Below are positions 1-11,276 of a stretch of DNA of 64,000 nucleotides, in pieces (within the stretch, counting starts at the first letter, position 1; each line of letters opens with the position of its first letter). The notes under the pieces are model-generated. The model did not search any database and was not told the DNA's origin. It saw nothing but the letters and a program-made list of their open reading frames with translations. The DNA lies in NCBI GenBank assembly GCA_001574975.1, contig KQ965773.1:176954-240953 (forward strand), given 5' to 3'. The translations under genes were made by a program, and so were the position numbers. This stretch comes from Gonapodya prolifera JEL478 (lineage: Eukaryota; Monoblepharomycota; Monoblepharidomycetes; Monoblepharidales; Gonapodyaceae).

Positions 1-1219
1 AATAAGTTGAAGTGAAGTGTCACGGGGAAGAACTGTGGAGGGAAACTCACTTTCACCAGCGCGCCGACGACACCCAAGCTTGTCAAACGCAAGTACTCAA
101 ACGGACGGGTTTTTGACGTCGTGTTAAGGAAGGGGTAGAGGAAGAGTGGGATATGCGCTATTTGCAACAACGTGTGCATCGGCGATATCTCGTTAGACCA
201 CGCCGAAAGGGTGAAACACTTTTGCAGGGCAAAGACATACCTTGGAGGAACGCCCCCCTGGTCTCGCTATGGCTAGCGACGCACTGCAAGAGCGCGAGTG
301 CGTTGCAGACGCGGTTGGACGCTTGGCCCGTTAGAGTGGGCGGGAAGAGCGCCGGGTACACGGAGGTGATTTCTTGAAGGAGGGCAGGGATGACGCCTGG
401 CGTGTGCGGGGAGGCGTGCGTGAGAAGAAGAGTGGCAAGTGAGTTGGAGTGTCGAAAATGAGTCATTTGGGCAGAGATCCGCGTGCAAATGAACCAACAA
501 ACGAACACCGCAGTCCTGCCCAACAGGCGGAGAAACACGCTCCCCGCACAGCCATCCGTGCCCTGTTGAAAACCACGCTTCGAGAAGAATCATTCGCCTC
601 CGGCAGAGAAATATGCTCCGGGCATTGATCATTCGCCTCCGACGGACACCTGGCACTTCTCCGCAGCCTCGGCCTACCAGGTTTCGCTGCGGACCTCGTA
701 CTCGCTGCATCCCCACCACCATCCACGCCCGCTCAAATGCAACTGACCATAGGCGTGCCACAGAATGGGCGCGAGGTCTTCGTACGACTCCCGCTTTTTT
801 GAGAGTTCGAGCAGTGCACCCTCCCTCGTCTGGTTGGACGTGAGATCCAGCACGAGCTGGAATACTTTTTCCTCCTCTGCAGACACCTGGAAGTACCCAG
901 GCCCTCCTCCTCCTGCTCCTCCTCCTGCGCCTGCACCTGGTCCACCTCCTCCCATTCCCCCTCCGTTTGCCGCGACCTGCTGCTGCAGCTGGAGGACCTG
1001 CGCGGCCGAGAGTCCACCCGCGCCCACTCCACCGACGCCGTTGATGCCACCCCCCGCGCCCTGCACGCCCTGCAGCCCGAGCGCGATGCTGAGAGTGTTG
1101 AGCTGGCCTGCACCGCCCTGCTGCTGCTGCTGGCGTGACGCAGGCCCCACAGAGAATCCGAACGAAGCGTCGTTTTGAGGCAGCGTCAGCGCCGGCCCCG
1201 ATGGCGAGTAGAACTGCAT
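1..1219 (-). CDS. CAF40: CAF40/Rcd1 (CNOT9), CCR4-NOT subunit, 5' part
   Basis: Conserved armadillo-repeat subunit of the CCR4-NOT deadenylase complex, acting in mRNA decay and translational control. The first exon (748-1219) encodes a Gly/Gln-rich leader of about 110 residues, then the family start with [21 protein letters not shown]. Exon 2 (241-396) gives ALLQEI and [17 protein letters not shown]. Exon 3 (51-157) gives [22 protein letters not shown] and ends at a GTGAGT donor, so the remaining exons lie left of the window. The start is the ATG at 1219; the longer open frame has no upstream ATG. The leader is much longer and more low-complexity than in animal homologues. Intron 1 (397-747) is large and carries copies of the dispersed GC-rich repeat. 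Identification is firm; the 3' half is not visible. Confidence 0.95.
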
Positions 1220-2517
1220 TTTTAGAGTGTGGGATTGTGCCGGTGGATTTGCCGTCTGCTGCGGTCTCACCCTTCACCTCAACTTCTTTCCTTCTTCCGC
1301 GTATCACCAACTGAGACGCGATAAAAGCACGATAAATTCTGTAATTCGTGACAAACTGTCAGTTGATTCGATCTCAACGTTTATTCATATTTTTGATCAA
1401 AATACATACATGCACATACATGCAAGTCAAGGTACTTTGATCCAGGATTCAAGCTTACATGAGGCCAGCCATTTGGTATATTTTTGAGGGAACTGCAGTA
1501 TTTAGCCAGTAATGAGGACAAAGACAGAAGAAACTAAAAGAAAAACCTTGGTAGGAGGATTGGCATGTTCTGGGGTTTCAAAAAACTTATGAACATTGGT
1601 TATGATTTTTCTCATATGTTTACACTATTCCACTTATATGATCAATATGTTTTTTATGTTTAGAGGGAGAGGTATGCACCATTTTTTTGCTTATGATGTT
1701 ACATGATGGCTAAATGAAAATGAAACCTGCTTCACTGAATTCCCTCATACTAACTCATATGAACTGTACCTAGACAGTATAAGGGCACAGGATCTCAACA
1801 CATGGCTATGTGAATGTATCCAGTACAAACCATTTTGACAGACTATTAGATTGAAAAGTGGTAAACTGGTATACAGCCACTGTCTAGATTGAAGACTTCT
1901 GTCCTCAAAGTTTTGGGACAACTTAGGCAGGGACTCAAGATTTGCAGAGGTAATTTCAATGTGCTTAGTCACTTTAGAAATCCAAGAGTCAAGCTAGACA
2001 GAGACACCTGCATCTCCTTTGGCACCCTGGCCTGAAACATTGGAGAGTTCTTGTGCAGTGCCAAGTAGCAAGCTATCATCTTATGATATGCCAGGAGCTT
2101 TTGTGTGGTCCTTAGCCTGGGTGGGCCTAGTCCCTTTGTTTTCATCTCAAACCTTGGTGAAATGTGCCACTTTACCCTATTTTGTGAATATCAGAAATTT
2201 TGTTCCAACACTCTTACTCCCATGATAAAACATTACCACTTTGTCATAGAACATAAAATGCCAATATCTCCCCTGGTAACCCTCTTACAAAATGCAGACA
2301 CTGTGTAGTGCATGCTGGGTTTGTAATGTGAACAGAAAGACTCCCTCTCCTTTAAAAGATGCTTGCACTCAAAGTGGCTGAAAATGACGCTTTTCCTCAA
2401 GTGAGTGACATTTCGCCCTTTATGGGTTCGCGTGTGGTGGGATAATGAGGTAATGCTGAAACTGTCACTCCCGACTCCTGCCTCCTGCCTCCCGCCTCCC
2501 GGCAACCCCCAACGTAC
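1220..2517. other. AT-rich gene-poor stretch
   Basis: Roughly 1.3 kb clearly more AT-rich than its flanks, with only short unrecognisable open frames on both strands and no splice-connected coding run that I can support. The end near 2470-2510 holds a short CTCCTGC/CCCGCCT run. It may be old transposon debris or a long intron of the orphan gene to its right; the sequence does not decide. Confidence 0.4.
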
Positions 2518-2870
2518 AGGAACGCCTACGTCGTTTTCCACTGCGGTATTGACGCGGTGGGATTTGCCAAAGCTTGCCCGAACCGGAACTGTGCAAGAAC
2601 AGAGCATCAGATTCCATGAGCAATGTATATATCAAATTTATGTCAATAGCGTGTGGTTGCCTTGAGTTGGCACTTTTTTGAACAATTGCAAATGAGCATA
2701 CCTGTTGAAAGATCGTTCACGGGTTGCTGGAGCGCAAGTGCTTCATCTTCCGGTGTGGACTCTTCGTCTTGGGAGCCATCGCGTTCGTCCTCTTCACCCT
2801 CGGACACGTCATAGCATTCCTCATCCTCATCCTCATCATCAACGGACGGATGAGGACGAAACGAAAAGTA
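2518..2870 (-). CDS. Orphan acidic exons of an unrecognised gene
   Basis: Two exons on the minus strand look coding. The first (2702-2870) follows a TAG acceptor and encodes an Asp/Glu-rich run containing DDEDEDEECYDVSEGEEDE, ending at a GTATGC donor. The second (2518-2588) follows CACAG, keeps phase, encodes SFGKSHRVNTAVENDVG, and ends at GTACGT. The product is not recognised. No start exon was found: upstream lies the repeat block 2990-3430, and downstream lies the AT-rich gap. This could be a real gene whose other exons are diverged, or the remnant of one broken by repeat expansion. Evidence is limited to frame, codon-like composition and matching splice phases. Confidence 0.4.
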
Positions 2871-2989
2871 CTATGACAAGTGCAAGCTCGGTGATATCTT
2901 GTCTTGCGCGTGGAGAAATCGACACAAACAGCTTCCAGATTTCCACTGTGAGGAGTGTGTTCCAGAAACGGAGTGTGGTATGGCGTGCA

Positions 2990-3430
2990 TAGGCCTCGAG
3001 CTCGGCCAGCGCGAGAGTATACCTCTTCGGGGGAGTAATCCCCTCCACGGCGCCAGAGTAATCCGCTCCGAGAGGGAGTATACCGCTTTGCAGATCATTC
3101 GCCTCCGGCGGACAGCCTCGGTCGGTCCTTCGCGCGAGGAACATACCGCTTCGCGGATCACTCGCCTCGGGCAGACAGACAGCCTCGGTTCGCTTGGTCC
3201 TCGGTCAGCACTTCGCGCTTAGGCCTCGGGTTCGCTCCTCGAGAGTATATCGCTTTGCGGAGCACTCGCCTCCGGCAAACACACTCGCTGCGCTCGTGTC
3301 CTCGTGTCCTCGGTCAGCGCTATCGTGTTTAGGCCTCGAGTTCGCTCCGCGTGGAACATTCCGGTCCGCGGGTCACTCGCCTCCGGCAGACTCCTCGGTC
3401 AGCGCCTTGCGGCGCTAAGGCCTCGAGCTC
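2990..3430. repeat. GC-rich satellite-like tandem repeat block
   Basis: Three to four imperfect units of about 85-110 bp. Each contains a CACTCGCCTCCGGCAGAC-like core, a CCTCGGTCAGCGC segment and GGCCTCGAGTTCGCTCC. Clear unit starts are near 3223, 3332 and 3419, with a more diverged unit from 2993. Short relatives of the core occur at 588-655, 4445-4515 and 5215-5285, on either strand. No reading frame is conserved between units. Confidence 0.75.
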
Positions 3431-3705
3431 CCTCCTCCGGCCACTTCTTGGACATAAGTCTTGGTTTCGTTCTTGCCGTTACCTTACCTTTAGATTCTCA
3501 CTATTACTAGCATTACCGAAGAGATACAACAATACATGGTGCTGCTAAGTAACTATCGTCATCTCAAGTACTCCAATTTATTTTAATTTATTGAGCTCTC
3601 GAGGAAGAAGAGGGAGGTGTTCGCGCTTCGAGTGGCTTATCGGACTACTGCGGTCAACCCTCACCCGGTCTTCACCTGCACTCTCCCTCTGCACACAACC
3701 ACGCG
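3431..3705. other. USP39/SAD1 upstream region
   Basis: Intergenic sequence between the repeat block and the USP39 start. It holds an AT-rich patch around 3540-3600 followed by a GC-rich stretch up to the ATG. No TATA-like element or other gene is convincing here. Confidence 0.35.
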
Positions 3706-6700
3706 ATGCCGCCGCGCGCAAAGAAGGCAGCGACGAGTGCACCCGCAGCACGCGCGTCAAAGAGGAGAAAGACGGAGGAGACACCGGCGGTGGAGAAGGG
3801 GGCGGTGGAGCAGCAGGAGGTGCCGGCCGAGACGGTGGAGGGGAGCGAGACGGTGGCCGCGACGGGCGCGCAAGGTGGGCGACTCGCGTGGTGGTAGAGA
3901 CTGCGGTGTCGTCTGAATGCAATCTCTTGCTGTTGATGTTGACAAAACACTGAACCACAAGTCGAACAAGGTGCGTGGAATACCGGAGTTCGTATCCACT
4001 CCCCCCACGCAACGCTCACCGAACCGTTTCTGTGTCTTGTGGTATACGATCCCGCGATGTCCGTGCCCATTGCAGACTCGCCAGTGCCAGAGGAACCCAA
4101 ACAGCCTGATGCGGAGGTCAAAGGTGCAGTACCAGCCCCAGACGCACCCGCAGACGCAAATGAGGACGACGACGACGACGAGGACGAGGAAGAGAGGGTC
4201 CGCAAGCAAAGACGTGCCGCGGCGGCGTCGGACGCGGTCGTCAGTGAGCTGTACTTGGATACCGTGAGTCGAGTTGAGCGAGGGGGGACTGGAAGAGGTT
4301 GAGGGGGGGGTGGNGTAGGGGGAAGGATTTGAAGAAAGAAGGAACGGACGAGACGAAGCAGAGTGAAGTGCAGTCTGCGAGCGAGCAGCGGGAGTGGAAG
4401 GTGGACAGCGAGGCCTGGGCGTGATAGGCGTCTGTCCCAGGTGGAGCGTGGTCCTCTGCCGGAGGCGAAATCATCCAGCGCGAAGCGCGAATGATCCGTG
4501 GAGCGGGAGAGTCCTTGCGGAGCAATATCGAGTGCGAAGCCTGACCGAGTCGTCATACTTTTGCCATCTACAATCTCAAACCCACTCCCTTCGCTCCACT
4601 CCCCACTCCCCACTCCCCACTCCCCACTCCCCACTCCCCACTACCCACTTCCCACTTCCCACTTCCCACTTCTACACTTCCCCACTCCAACCCTTCACTC
4701 ACCACTCCTACTCCTGCTCCCACTGCGGACTGCACGCACACGCACACCCACTCGGACCCCACACCGAAAGGTCAACCGAACGATGCTCGACTTCGACTTT
4801 GAGAAGCTGTGCTCGGTGTCGCTGTCCAATTTGAATGTGTATGCGTGTTTGGTGTGTGGGAAGTACTTTCAGGGTGAGTTGACACGTGGAATAAGGAATG
4901 AGGAATGAGACTGGCGGGAGTGGAGGAACGAGGGGAGAGGGGAGAGGGAAGCGTGGAGCGAGGAGGGGATGGTGAAGAGGACGGCGGAATGTGGAGAGGG
5001 GTAGCGGAGGGGAATGGAGGGGGATGCAGTCGAGTGCGAGTGTAGAGAGCCCGAGGCCCAGAAGGGAGCGCGAAGTGCTGGGATCGAGGCGAAGTGATTG
5101 TCAGCTGGAGGCGTCGCACCAGCCGGCAAGTGTCCTGTGTGGGGCATTTTTCTCCACCTGAGAGAGAGGTTCAGCGGATACGGAAGGTTTTGCACGGAAC
5201 GTGTTTCTGTGGGGAAGGAGTTCGGGCGCGGAGGCGAATGGCCCTCCGCTGGAGAGGAATAGCTTCTCCGCGGAGCGTGTCCGAGGAGGACGACCCATCC
5301 CTACGAGTGCTTCTCGACTCTCACACCCCACCCCACTTCCCAGGCCGCGGCTCCTCCTCACACGCCTACGTCCACTCCGTCCACCAAAACCACCACGTCT
5401 TCATCAACCTCCTCACCCTGCGCATCTACATCCTCCCCGACGGGTACGAAGTGACGCAACGCTCGCTTGACGACATCAAGTACGTCATCCGCCCGACATT
5501 CACGCACGAGCAGGTGTCCCTCCTGGACGCCAGGCTCGTGTATTCGTACGATCTCAATAATAAGCGGTTCCTCCCCGGGTTTGTGGGGCTGAATAATGTC
5601 AAGGCGAATGATTATATCAATGTGGCGGTGCAGGCGCTGGCACATGTGGCGCCATTGAGGGACTTTTTTTTGCTGAATGATATGGAGGGAAAGTCTGATT
5701 TGGGTGGGTGTTGCTCCGTCGTCTCTCTTTCCTCCTTTTTCCTCCACCGGTGCTCGAACAACCTAAACCAACCCACACCCACACCGTTCCCCAGTAATCC
5801 GCCTCTCGACCCTCCTACGCAAACTCTGGTCACCCCTCTCGTACAAATCGCACGTGGCGCCGCACGAGCTTCTGCAGGCCATCTCGGCCGCGTCCGAGAA
5901 GCGGTTCAGCTTCACGGAGCAAGGGGACGTCGTGGACTTTCTCGGGTGGTTCCTCAATGAGATACATAAGGGTCTCACGGGGGGGAAGATGAAGAAGGGA
6001 TGTGAGTGTTGGCGGTTTGGGTGCGGTGAGAGGGGTTCTGGATGAGGACGTTCTAACGTGGTGTTGTCCCCCCGACCTCGAAAGCGATCATCCATGAGAC
6101 GTTCCAGGGCCAGTTCCAGATGCAGACCCAAGTACTGGAACTGACGCGCGGGTCGCTGCATAAGAACGACAAGCAGCTGAAGAACTTCGACGAGGGCGCC
6201 GGTAAGCCTCTCTACCAGGAGACGTGCACTTTTCCAAGACGTGACGTCCCGAAATTCTCCACCCCCAGAAATCAAAACCACAAAATCCCCCTTCCTCTTC
6301 CTCGCGCTGGACCTCCCGCCCGCCCCGCTGTTCCAGGACGAAATGGACAAGAACATTATCCCGCAGGTCGCGCTGTCGACACTGTTGAACAAGTACGACG
6401 GCGCGACGGGGCAGGTGTGTGTACAGTTCGTCTTGTTCGTGGCAGTTGGCACTAACGGCATTTAACCGCTACCGCCTCACCCCACCAAAACAGGAATCGG
6501 CCAATCTCCTGCGTCGGTTTAGGCTTCTAGACCCCCCGCGGTACCTCGTTTTCCACATCAAACGGTTCACGCGGAACAACTGGACGACGGAAAAGAACCC
6601 CACCATCGTCACCTTCCCCATCAAGAACCTGGACATGAGGCCGCGTAAGTGCCCATACCTTTGATTGTCCCGTCTGGTCGTTTGTCTCACCCGCTCTCGT

Positions 6701-7012
6701 AGTTCTCCCCGAAGTCCCCGCGACCCTCGAAACGCGGTTCGACCTGATCGCGAACATCATCCATGAGGGCCGGGCCGACCAGCAGGGTACGTACAAGGTC
6801 CATCTCCGCGGGCCGGCGACGGGCGAGACCGAACAGTGGTATGCGATTCAGGACTTGATCGTTGAGGAGATCTTGCCCCAGGTGCGTCTTGCTACTTTCT
6901 GAGCCGTGGCGTGGTGGAACGCGGCGCTCATGTCTGTGCCATGTAGATGATCTTCTTGTCGGAAAGTTACGTGCAGATTTGGGAGCGGAAAGATGTGCGT
7001 CAGTCAACGTAG
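3706..7012 (+). CDS. SAD1: USP39/Sad1, spliceosomal ubiquitin-protease-like protein
   Basis: Tri-snRNP assembly factor with a zinc-finger UBP domain followed by a degenerate ubiquitin-protease fold. Ten exons (3706-3874, 4076-4263, 4771-4873, 5344-5703, 5795-6001, 6085-6201, 6269-6414, 6494-6644, 6703-6881, 6947-7012) join in phase to 561 residues. The N-terminus is basic then acidic. Then come YLDTVNRTMLDFDFEKLCS, a zinc-finger CLVC motif, LPGFVGLNNVKANDYINVAV, HELLQA, DVVDFLGWFLN, YLVFHIKRFTRNNW and the end QMIFLSESYVQIWERKD. The catalytic Cys position reads Asp in the KANDY motif, as in USP39, so no protease activity is expected. Introns 2 and 3 are about 500 bp, against roughly 55-90 bp for later introns, and are filled with repeats. 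It converges on the coiled-coil gene, 155 bp from its stop. Confidence 0.96.
4590..4680 (+). repeat. Heptamer tandem repeat in USP39 intron 2
   Basis: A CCCCACT-type 7-bp microsatellite that shades into CTTCCCA units, about ten to thirteen copies. It lies inside intron 2 (4264-4770), which also holds a copy of the dispersed GC-rich repeat at 4445-4515 and the single ambiguous base of the window at 4314. Confidence 0.85.
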
Positions 7013-7167
7013 CACTGCAAGTCTATCCGATTTCACAGAACCTAAGATCTCATACACATGTACAGGTTGCTCGCAAATTCAACTATAATGACTGGAATAC
7101 CACATTATACCATTTCCATTTCCGTATACTTCAATGTCACGTCCCATCACCAACAGAGCAAGGGAGT

Positions 7168-10100
7168 TTATCTCGAACCGAACCAGCCACCCCAACCGGC
7201 TTTCGCAGGCTGTCCGGTGGGAGACAGCGCAGCCACCTTCTTCCGCACCTATCGCAATACGAGAAAATCATCAGCACTGATGGCACCGTGCGACCAACAA
7301 TCCGAAAAAAACTCACATCCTCAAGCTCGTTCTGCCTTGCTCTCCTCTCTTCTTCAAGCAAGCTCGCTAAACCGGCTAATTGCGATTCCTCGGACCGTGA
7401 TTGAAGAACGTTGAGCTGCTCGGTCAGTTTCGCGTTGAGGGACTATACCGGGTGGGTCTTTGGTTAGAAACGACGTTGTTTTATAAGCTGTAATGCTGTC
7501 ACTCACTTTAATCTCTGCACTGGTGGTAGCAAGTTGTGCTTCCATTTGCGAAGTGTACTCTTGGTACTTTTTCACTTGCCCCGTCAAATTCTGCACCTCC
7601 GCGTGCTTGGCCTCAAGTTCCGTTCGCAGCCGAGTGTCGTCCGCCGCCGCGGCGAGCGTTCTCTTGAGTGTAGCGTTCTCATTCTGCAGCCTTCTCACTT
7701 CAACTTGGAGACCGTCCAGCTCCTGCATCATCGCTCCCAGAGTGCTGGAGGTCGCTGTCAAATCATCGATGCGCGACTGCTGCGCCCTCCGCTCAATCTC
7801 CCATCCTGTTCGCTCCGCCTCCGAAGTCTTGGTGATGTCCTCCAAACGGGCTCGAAGGTTCTCCAATTCCGCCGTGTCCGTGGTACCGGAACCATTGCCC
7901 CCCGTGTGTTCAATTCGTTGGAGCAAGGAGGTACGTTCTTCCGTCCACTGAGCTTGCGCCGCGCTGAGCTCTTGCACGGTCTTCTCCAAATTCGAAGCCC
8001 GAGTTTGAAGACTCGCTTCGATATTCTTCCATTCCTCACTCTCGGATTGCACATGGGTTTTCAAACTCTGCAGCTCCTCACTAAGCGCAAGCTGCGTCGC
8101 TGAGCTGCTTTGGGATTGCTCATCGAGCGCAAATCGAACCTTTTGGTACTCTTCGTGAAGGCGGTCAAGGGCCTGGCGAGACTCCTCCAACTCCATAGTT
8201 GAGCTCCTCTGATGAGAGTCAATCTGACTTTGGAGAACCGATCGCTCGTCATCCCATTCTAGCGTCTGCTGCATTAAGTCCTCTTCGAGCGTGTGAAGGC
8301 GCCTGTTTGCAATTTCGAGCTGCGACGCTAAACCTGCGGAAAGCTCCTTTTCTGCTGCGAGCATTTCTGCAATGTCAGCTAGTTGTTGCACTGCAACATC
8401 TCGCTCTCCAGTGTCCACTGTCGTATTGATTGTGGTGGAAGAACCCGCAGGTGTGTTCGCAAGGTTGCTTTTCAGTTGGGCTAGTCCTTCGTCCTTTTGA
8501 GTAGCCTGAGTTTTGAGATTTTCTAATTCGGCAGATAGGGTAATGTGGAGATCAGATTGTTGTCGCATCTGCTCCTTCAACATTAGATGGCTCTCTGACA
8601 CCGCTTTTGAGCTAGCCTGAAGTTGTTGGTGTAAATCTCTCCAGTACTCTGCTTCCAAGATTTCATCTAGAGTCTGTGCTTTCGAAGGAGATTTGGCCGC
8701 GTCACCACCCGCTCCTCTTGCCTGACGACGCTCGATTTCTCGGCGCAACGCCTCCAATTGCTGGCTTGTCGCGGTTCGTTCAGACTCTAATGCCGAAAGC
8801 TCTGATGTGCGCTGGTCTAGCTCTGCCCGAAGCTGAACAATGACGTTTTCCGATTCTGTGCAAGACAGTCTTAGTTGATCGTTTTCGTCCTTGGCGGTCT
8901 CGAGACTCCTTTCAGAGGTAATTCTTCTGAGTCCGACGAAAGGAAAGGAGGAAACCAGATGGATACTCACCGGAGAATTACTTCTCTGTCGGATTCTTCA
9001 TGCTGCACTGACATCGCAAGCTCCTCCGATGTCATCTTTAATCTTTCTGTGAGAGCGGACAGTTGGCCTTCTAAGTCCACTTTCACCCTAGCAAGGCTTC
9101 TGTTTTGCTCTTCCAACGAAGCGATTTGAGCGGTGAGGCTTGGGAACCACCGTCGATCAGAACCAAAAAGTCAAAAACACAAAACTTTTACAGGGGTTCT
9201 CACTTAGCAGCAAGCTCCTCCTTTGACTTCTCCGCATTTTGAAGCCTCGTAGTCGTCTCATCAAGCATGTTTGCGGCTGATTGGAGTCTCGCGGACATCT
9301 CCTCAAACTCAATCCCCTTATGACCGAATGCGTCTTTCGCTGACGCCAAGTCGTTTTGCACTTGAGCGAGTGCTTTACGCGTCGCGTTTAACTCATTGGT
9401 CAGGGTACCTTCGCGGATTCGGAGAGACTCGTTCTCCTTCTGCAGGGATTTCAAACGCATAGTAGCATCGGTCTGCATTGATCCAAGTTTCGCTGAGTAG
9501 TCTTGTTCGACTTGCACCACTGCCTTCCGTGTAGCTTCAAGTTGTTCCGTCAATGTCGCTGCGTGCACCTTGATGGCCTCGTTTTCCTTCTCAAGGGCTT
9601 CGACGCGTGCACTCGCCTGGGCGTGCATTGTGCCACCAAGAAGCGCCCGTTCTGCCTCCGCGCGGTGCTCTCGTTGCACTTGAGCGATGTTCTCTCGGAG
9701 TGAAGCAAGTTCCACGTTCAACTCCGTTTCTCTGGCTTTGAGAGCAACGTTCTCCTTTTCCAAAGCACCTAGACTCGAGGCGTCCTGCTCCTTTACACGG
9801 ATCAACTTCTCCAACTCCGCTCCAAGAAGTTGATTACTTCCTTCAAGCGCAGCCAGTTGGTCCTTCAAAAAGGTGTTGTCCTGTTTAGCGTGCTCAAAAG
9901 AGGTGCGCAGTGCGTTCGCTTCTTGTTCCAACGCTTTCAAACGGGTGACTGAGTCATTCTGTGTGGCAGTGCCCTTTTTCAATTCTGCGATTTGGGCATC
10001 GTAGTCTTTCTGTAGCTCGGTCACCTGTGATTCGATTTCAACAACTTGTTCCCCGTGCTCGCGTTGGGCAACCTCTAAGCGATCCTCCGCCGTTTCTGCT

Positions 10101-11257
10101 CTGAGCTCCAAATCTTTAACCGTCCTTTGCAACTCCTCAATCTGGGACGTTAAATCGGCATTCTGCCTATTCCTGAAACACAAGATCGTGAGTCAAAGAC
10201 GACCAACAGCATCCAGCAGGCATGATAGCAACGTACGTCTCCGAAACTGTTCCAATATAACGTTGAATGTCGAGTCTTGTCTGTAAATTTGCCCTCTCAT
10301 ATTCGTTCACCTTATTGGAGGTCTCAAATTGAGCCCGCTCCAGCTCCTGTTTGTAGAAGGTCACCTGGCTCCGAGCTTCGGCCTCTAGCCGACGTGCTTG
10401 GTCAAGATCCGCTTTGAGCTTTCCCTGCTGTTGATCCAAATGGGCAAAGGCACGTCTCCCTTCCTCTTTCTGTGCTTCAAGTTCAGCTTGAAACCTATTT
10501 CGCTCCTCGCTCGCCACTTTTGAGGCCAGTCCGTCGTTAGCGGCCAATCGTTCAAGGACTACCCCGCGCTGCTTTAAAAGTGATATCACTTCGAGCGCTT
10601 CATCTACAATCTAAATACGGTGGTGTCAGTGTTCGAGGTTCTTTGAGTGAGACGAAGTGGGAGGCAAACCTGAGGGTATATTCGCGTCAATTCCTCTTTG
10701 GCGTCTTCCTTTGCCTTCTTCGACGTCTGGATGCTGGATATTGCGAGAACCCCTTTGGGGAGTGGGTAGAAGAGTAACATTGAACGACACATCCAGATGG
10801 AATCACTGAAAGAGCTATTCAATCACTCTGATAACCTTACCATTCTTCACTGCGTTGCTTTTTTGTAGCCGACTCTGGCGATGTGACAGATGTGAAAAGG
10901 TGAAGAGGTGCTAATGAGAACCGAAAACACTGACCTCGACATCGTTGATTCGCTGTCTCAGACCAACATCTTCGTTTATCAAGCCATCCCGGTCCTGTGG
11001 TGCTGCGTTTGGCGACACGGGTGGAGAAATATAAGGCAAGCTCGGCGGTGCTCTTCCAAGCGAGGAGCCCCGAGAATGTCCATATACACCAGCCCCTGGT
11101 GGCTGATTCACCCCGTTCGGCGAGTAGTAGGGCGGACTCCCACGATTTGGTGAGGACATCATCGAAAATCCGATTCCGAAGGAATGTGTTGGAGCCTGAG
11201 GCTGTGGTCTAAAGGCACATCACATGGGCCGCCACCCCTCACGTAAACGTACTTCAT
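7168..11257 (-). CDS. Long coiled-coil protein, unassigned family
   Basis: Ten exons (11253-11257, 10935-11208, 10841-10874, 10670-10752, 10237-10610, 9204-10172, 8971-9138, 7507-8926, 7317-7442, 7168-7248) join in phase to about 1,177 residues. Residues 1-90 are Pro/Ser/Gly-rich. Almost everything after that is heptad-patterned coiled coil with repeated LEKEN and LKSLQKEN blocks. The extreme C-terminus, AGWGGWFGSR, is non-coiled. Such a layout is typical of Golgi tethers, spindle-pole or polarity scaffolds, but I recognise no diagnostic domain and assign no function. The first exon is only five bases; if that is wrong, the start is the ATG at 11162. The 11257 start lies only 19 bp downstream of the preceding gene's stop. 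Confidence 0.8.
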
Positions 11258-11276
11258 AATGGTTAGGTAATGCAGT

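Noticed and set aside
273-1310. 345-codon minus-strand frame overlapping CAF40
   Set aside because: It is a shadow of the Gly/Pro-rich CAF40 leader; conserved CAF40 residues lie in a different frame.
3672-4634. 320-codon minus-strand frame over USP39 exons 1 and 2
   Set aside because: It runs through the ambiguous base and the heptamer repeat and is antisense to conserved USP39 exons.
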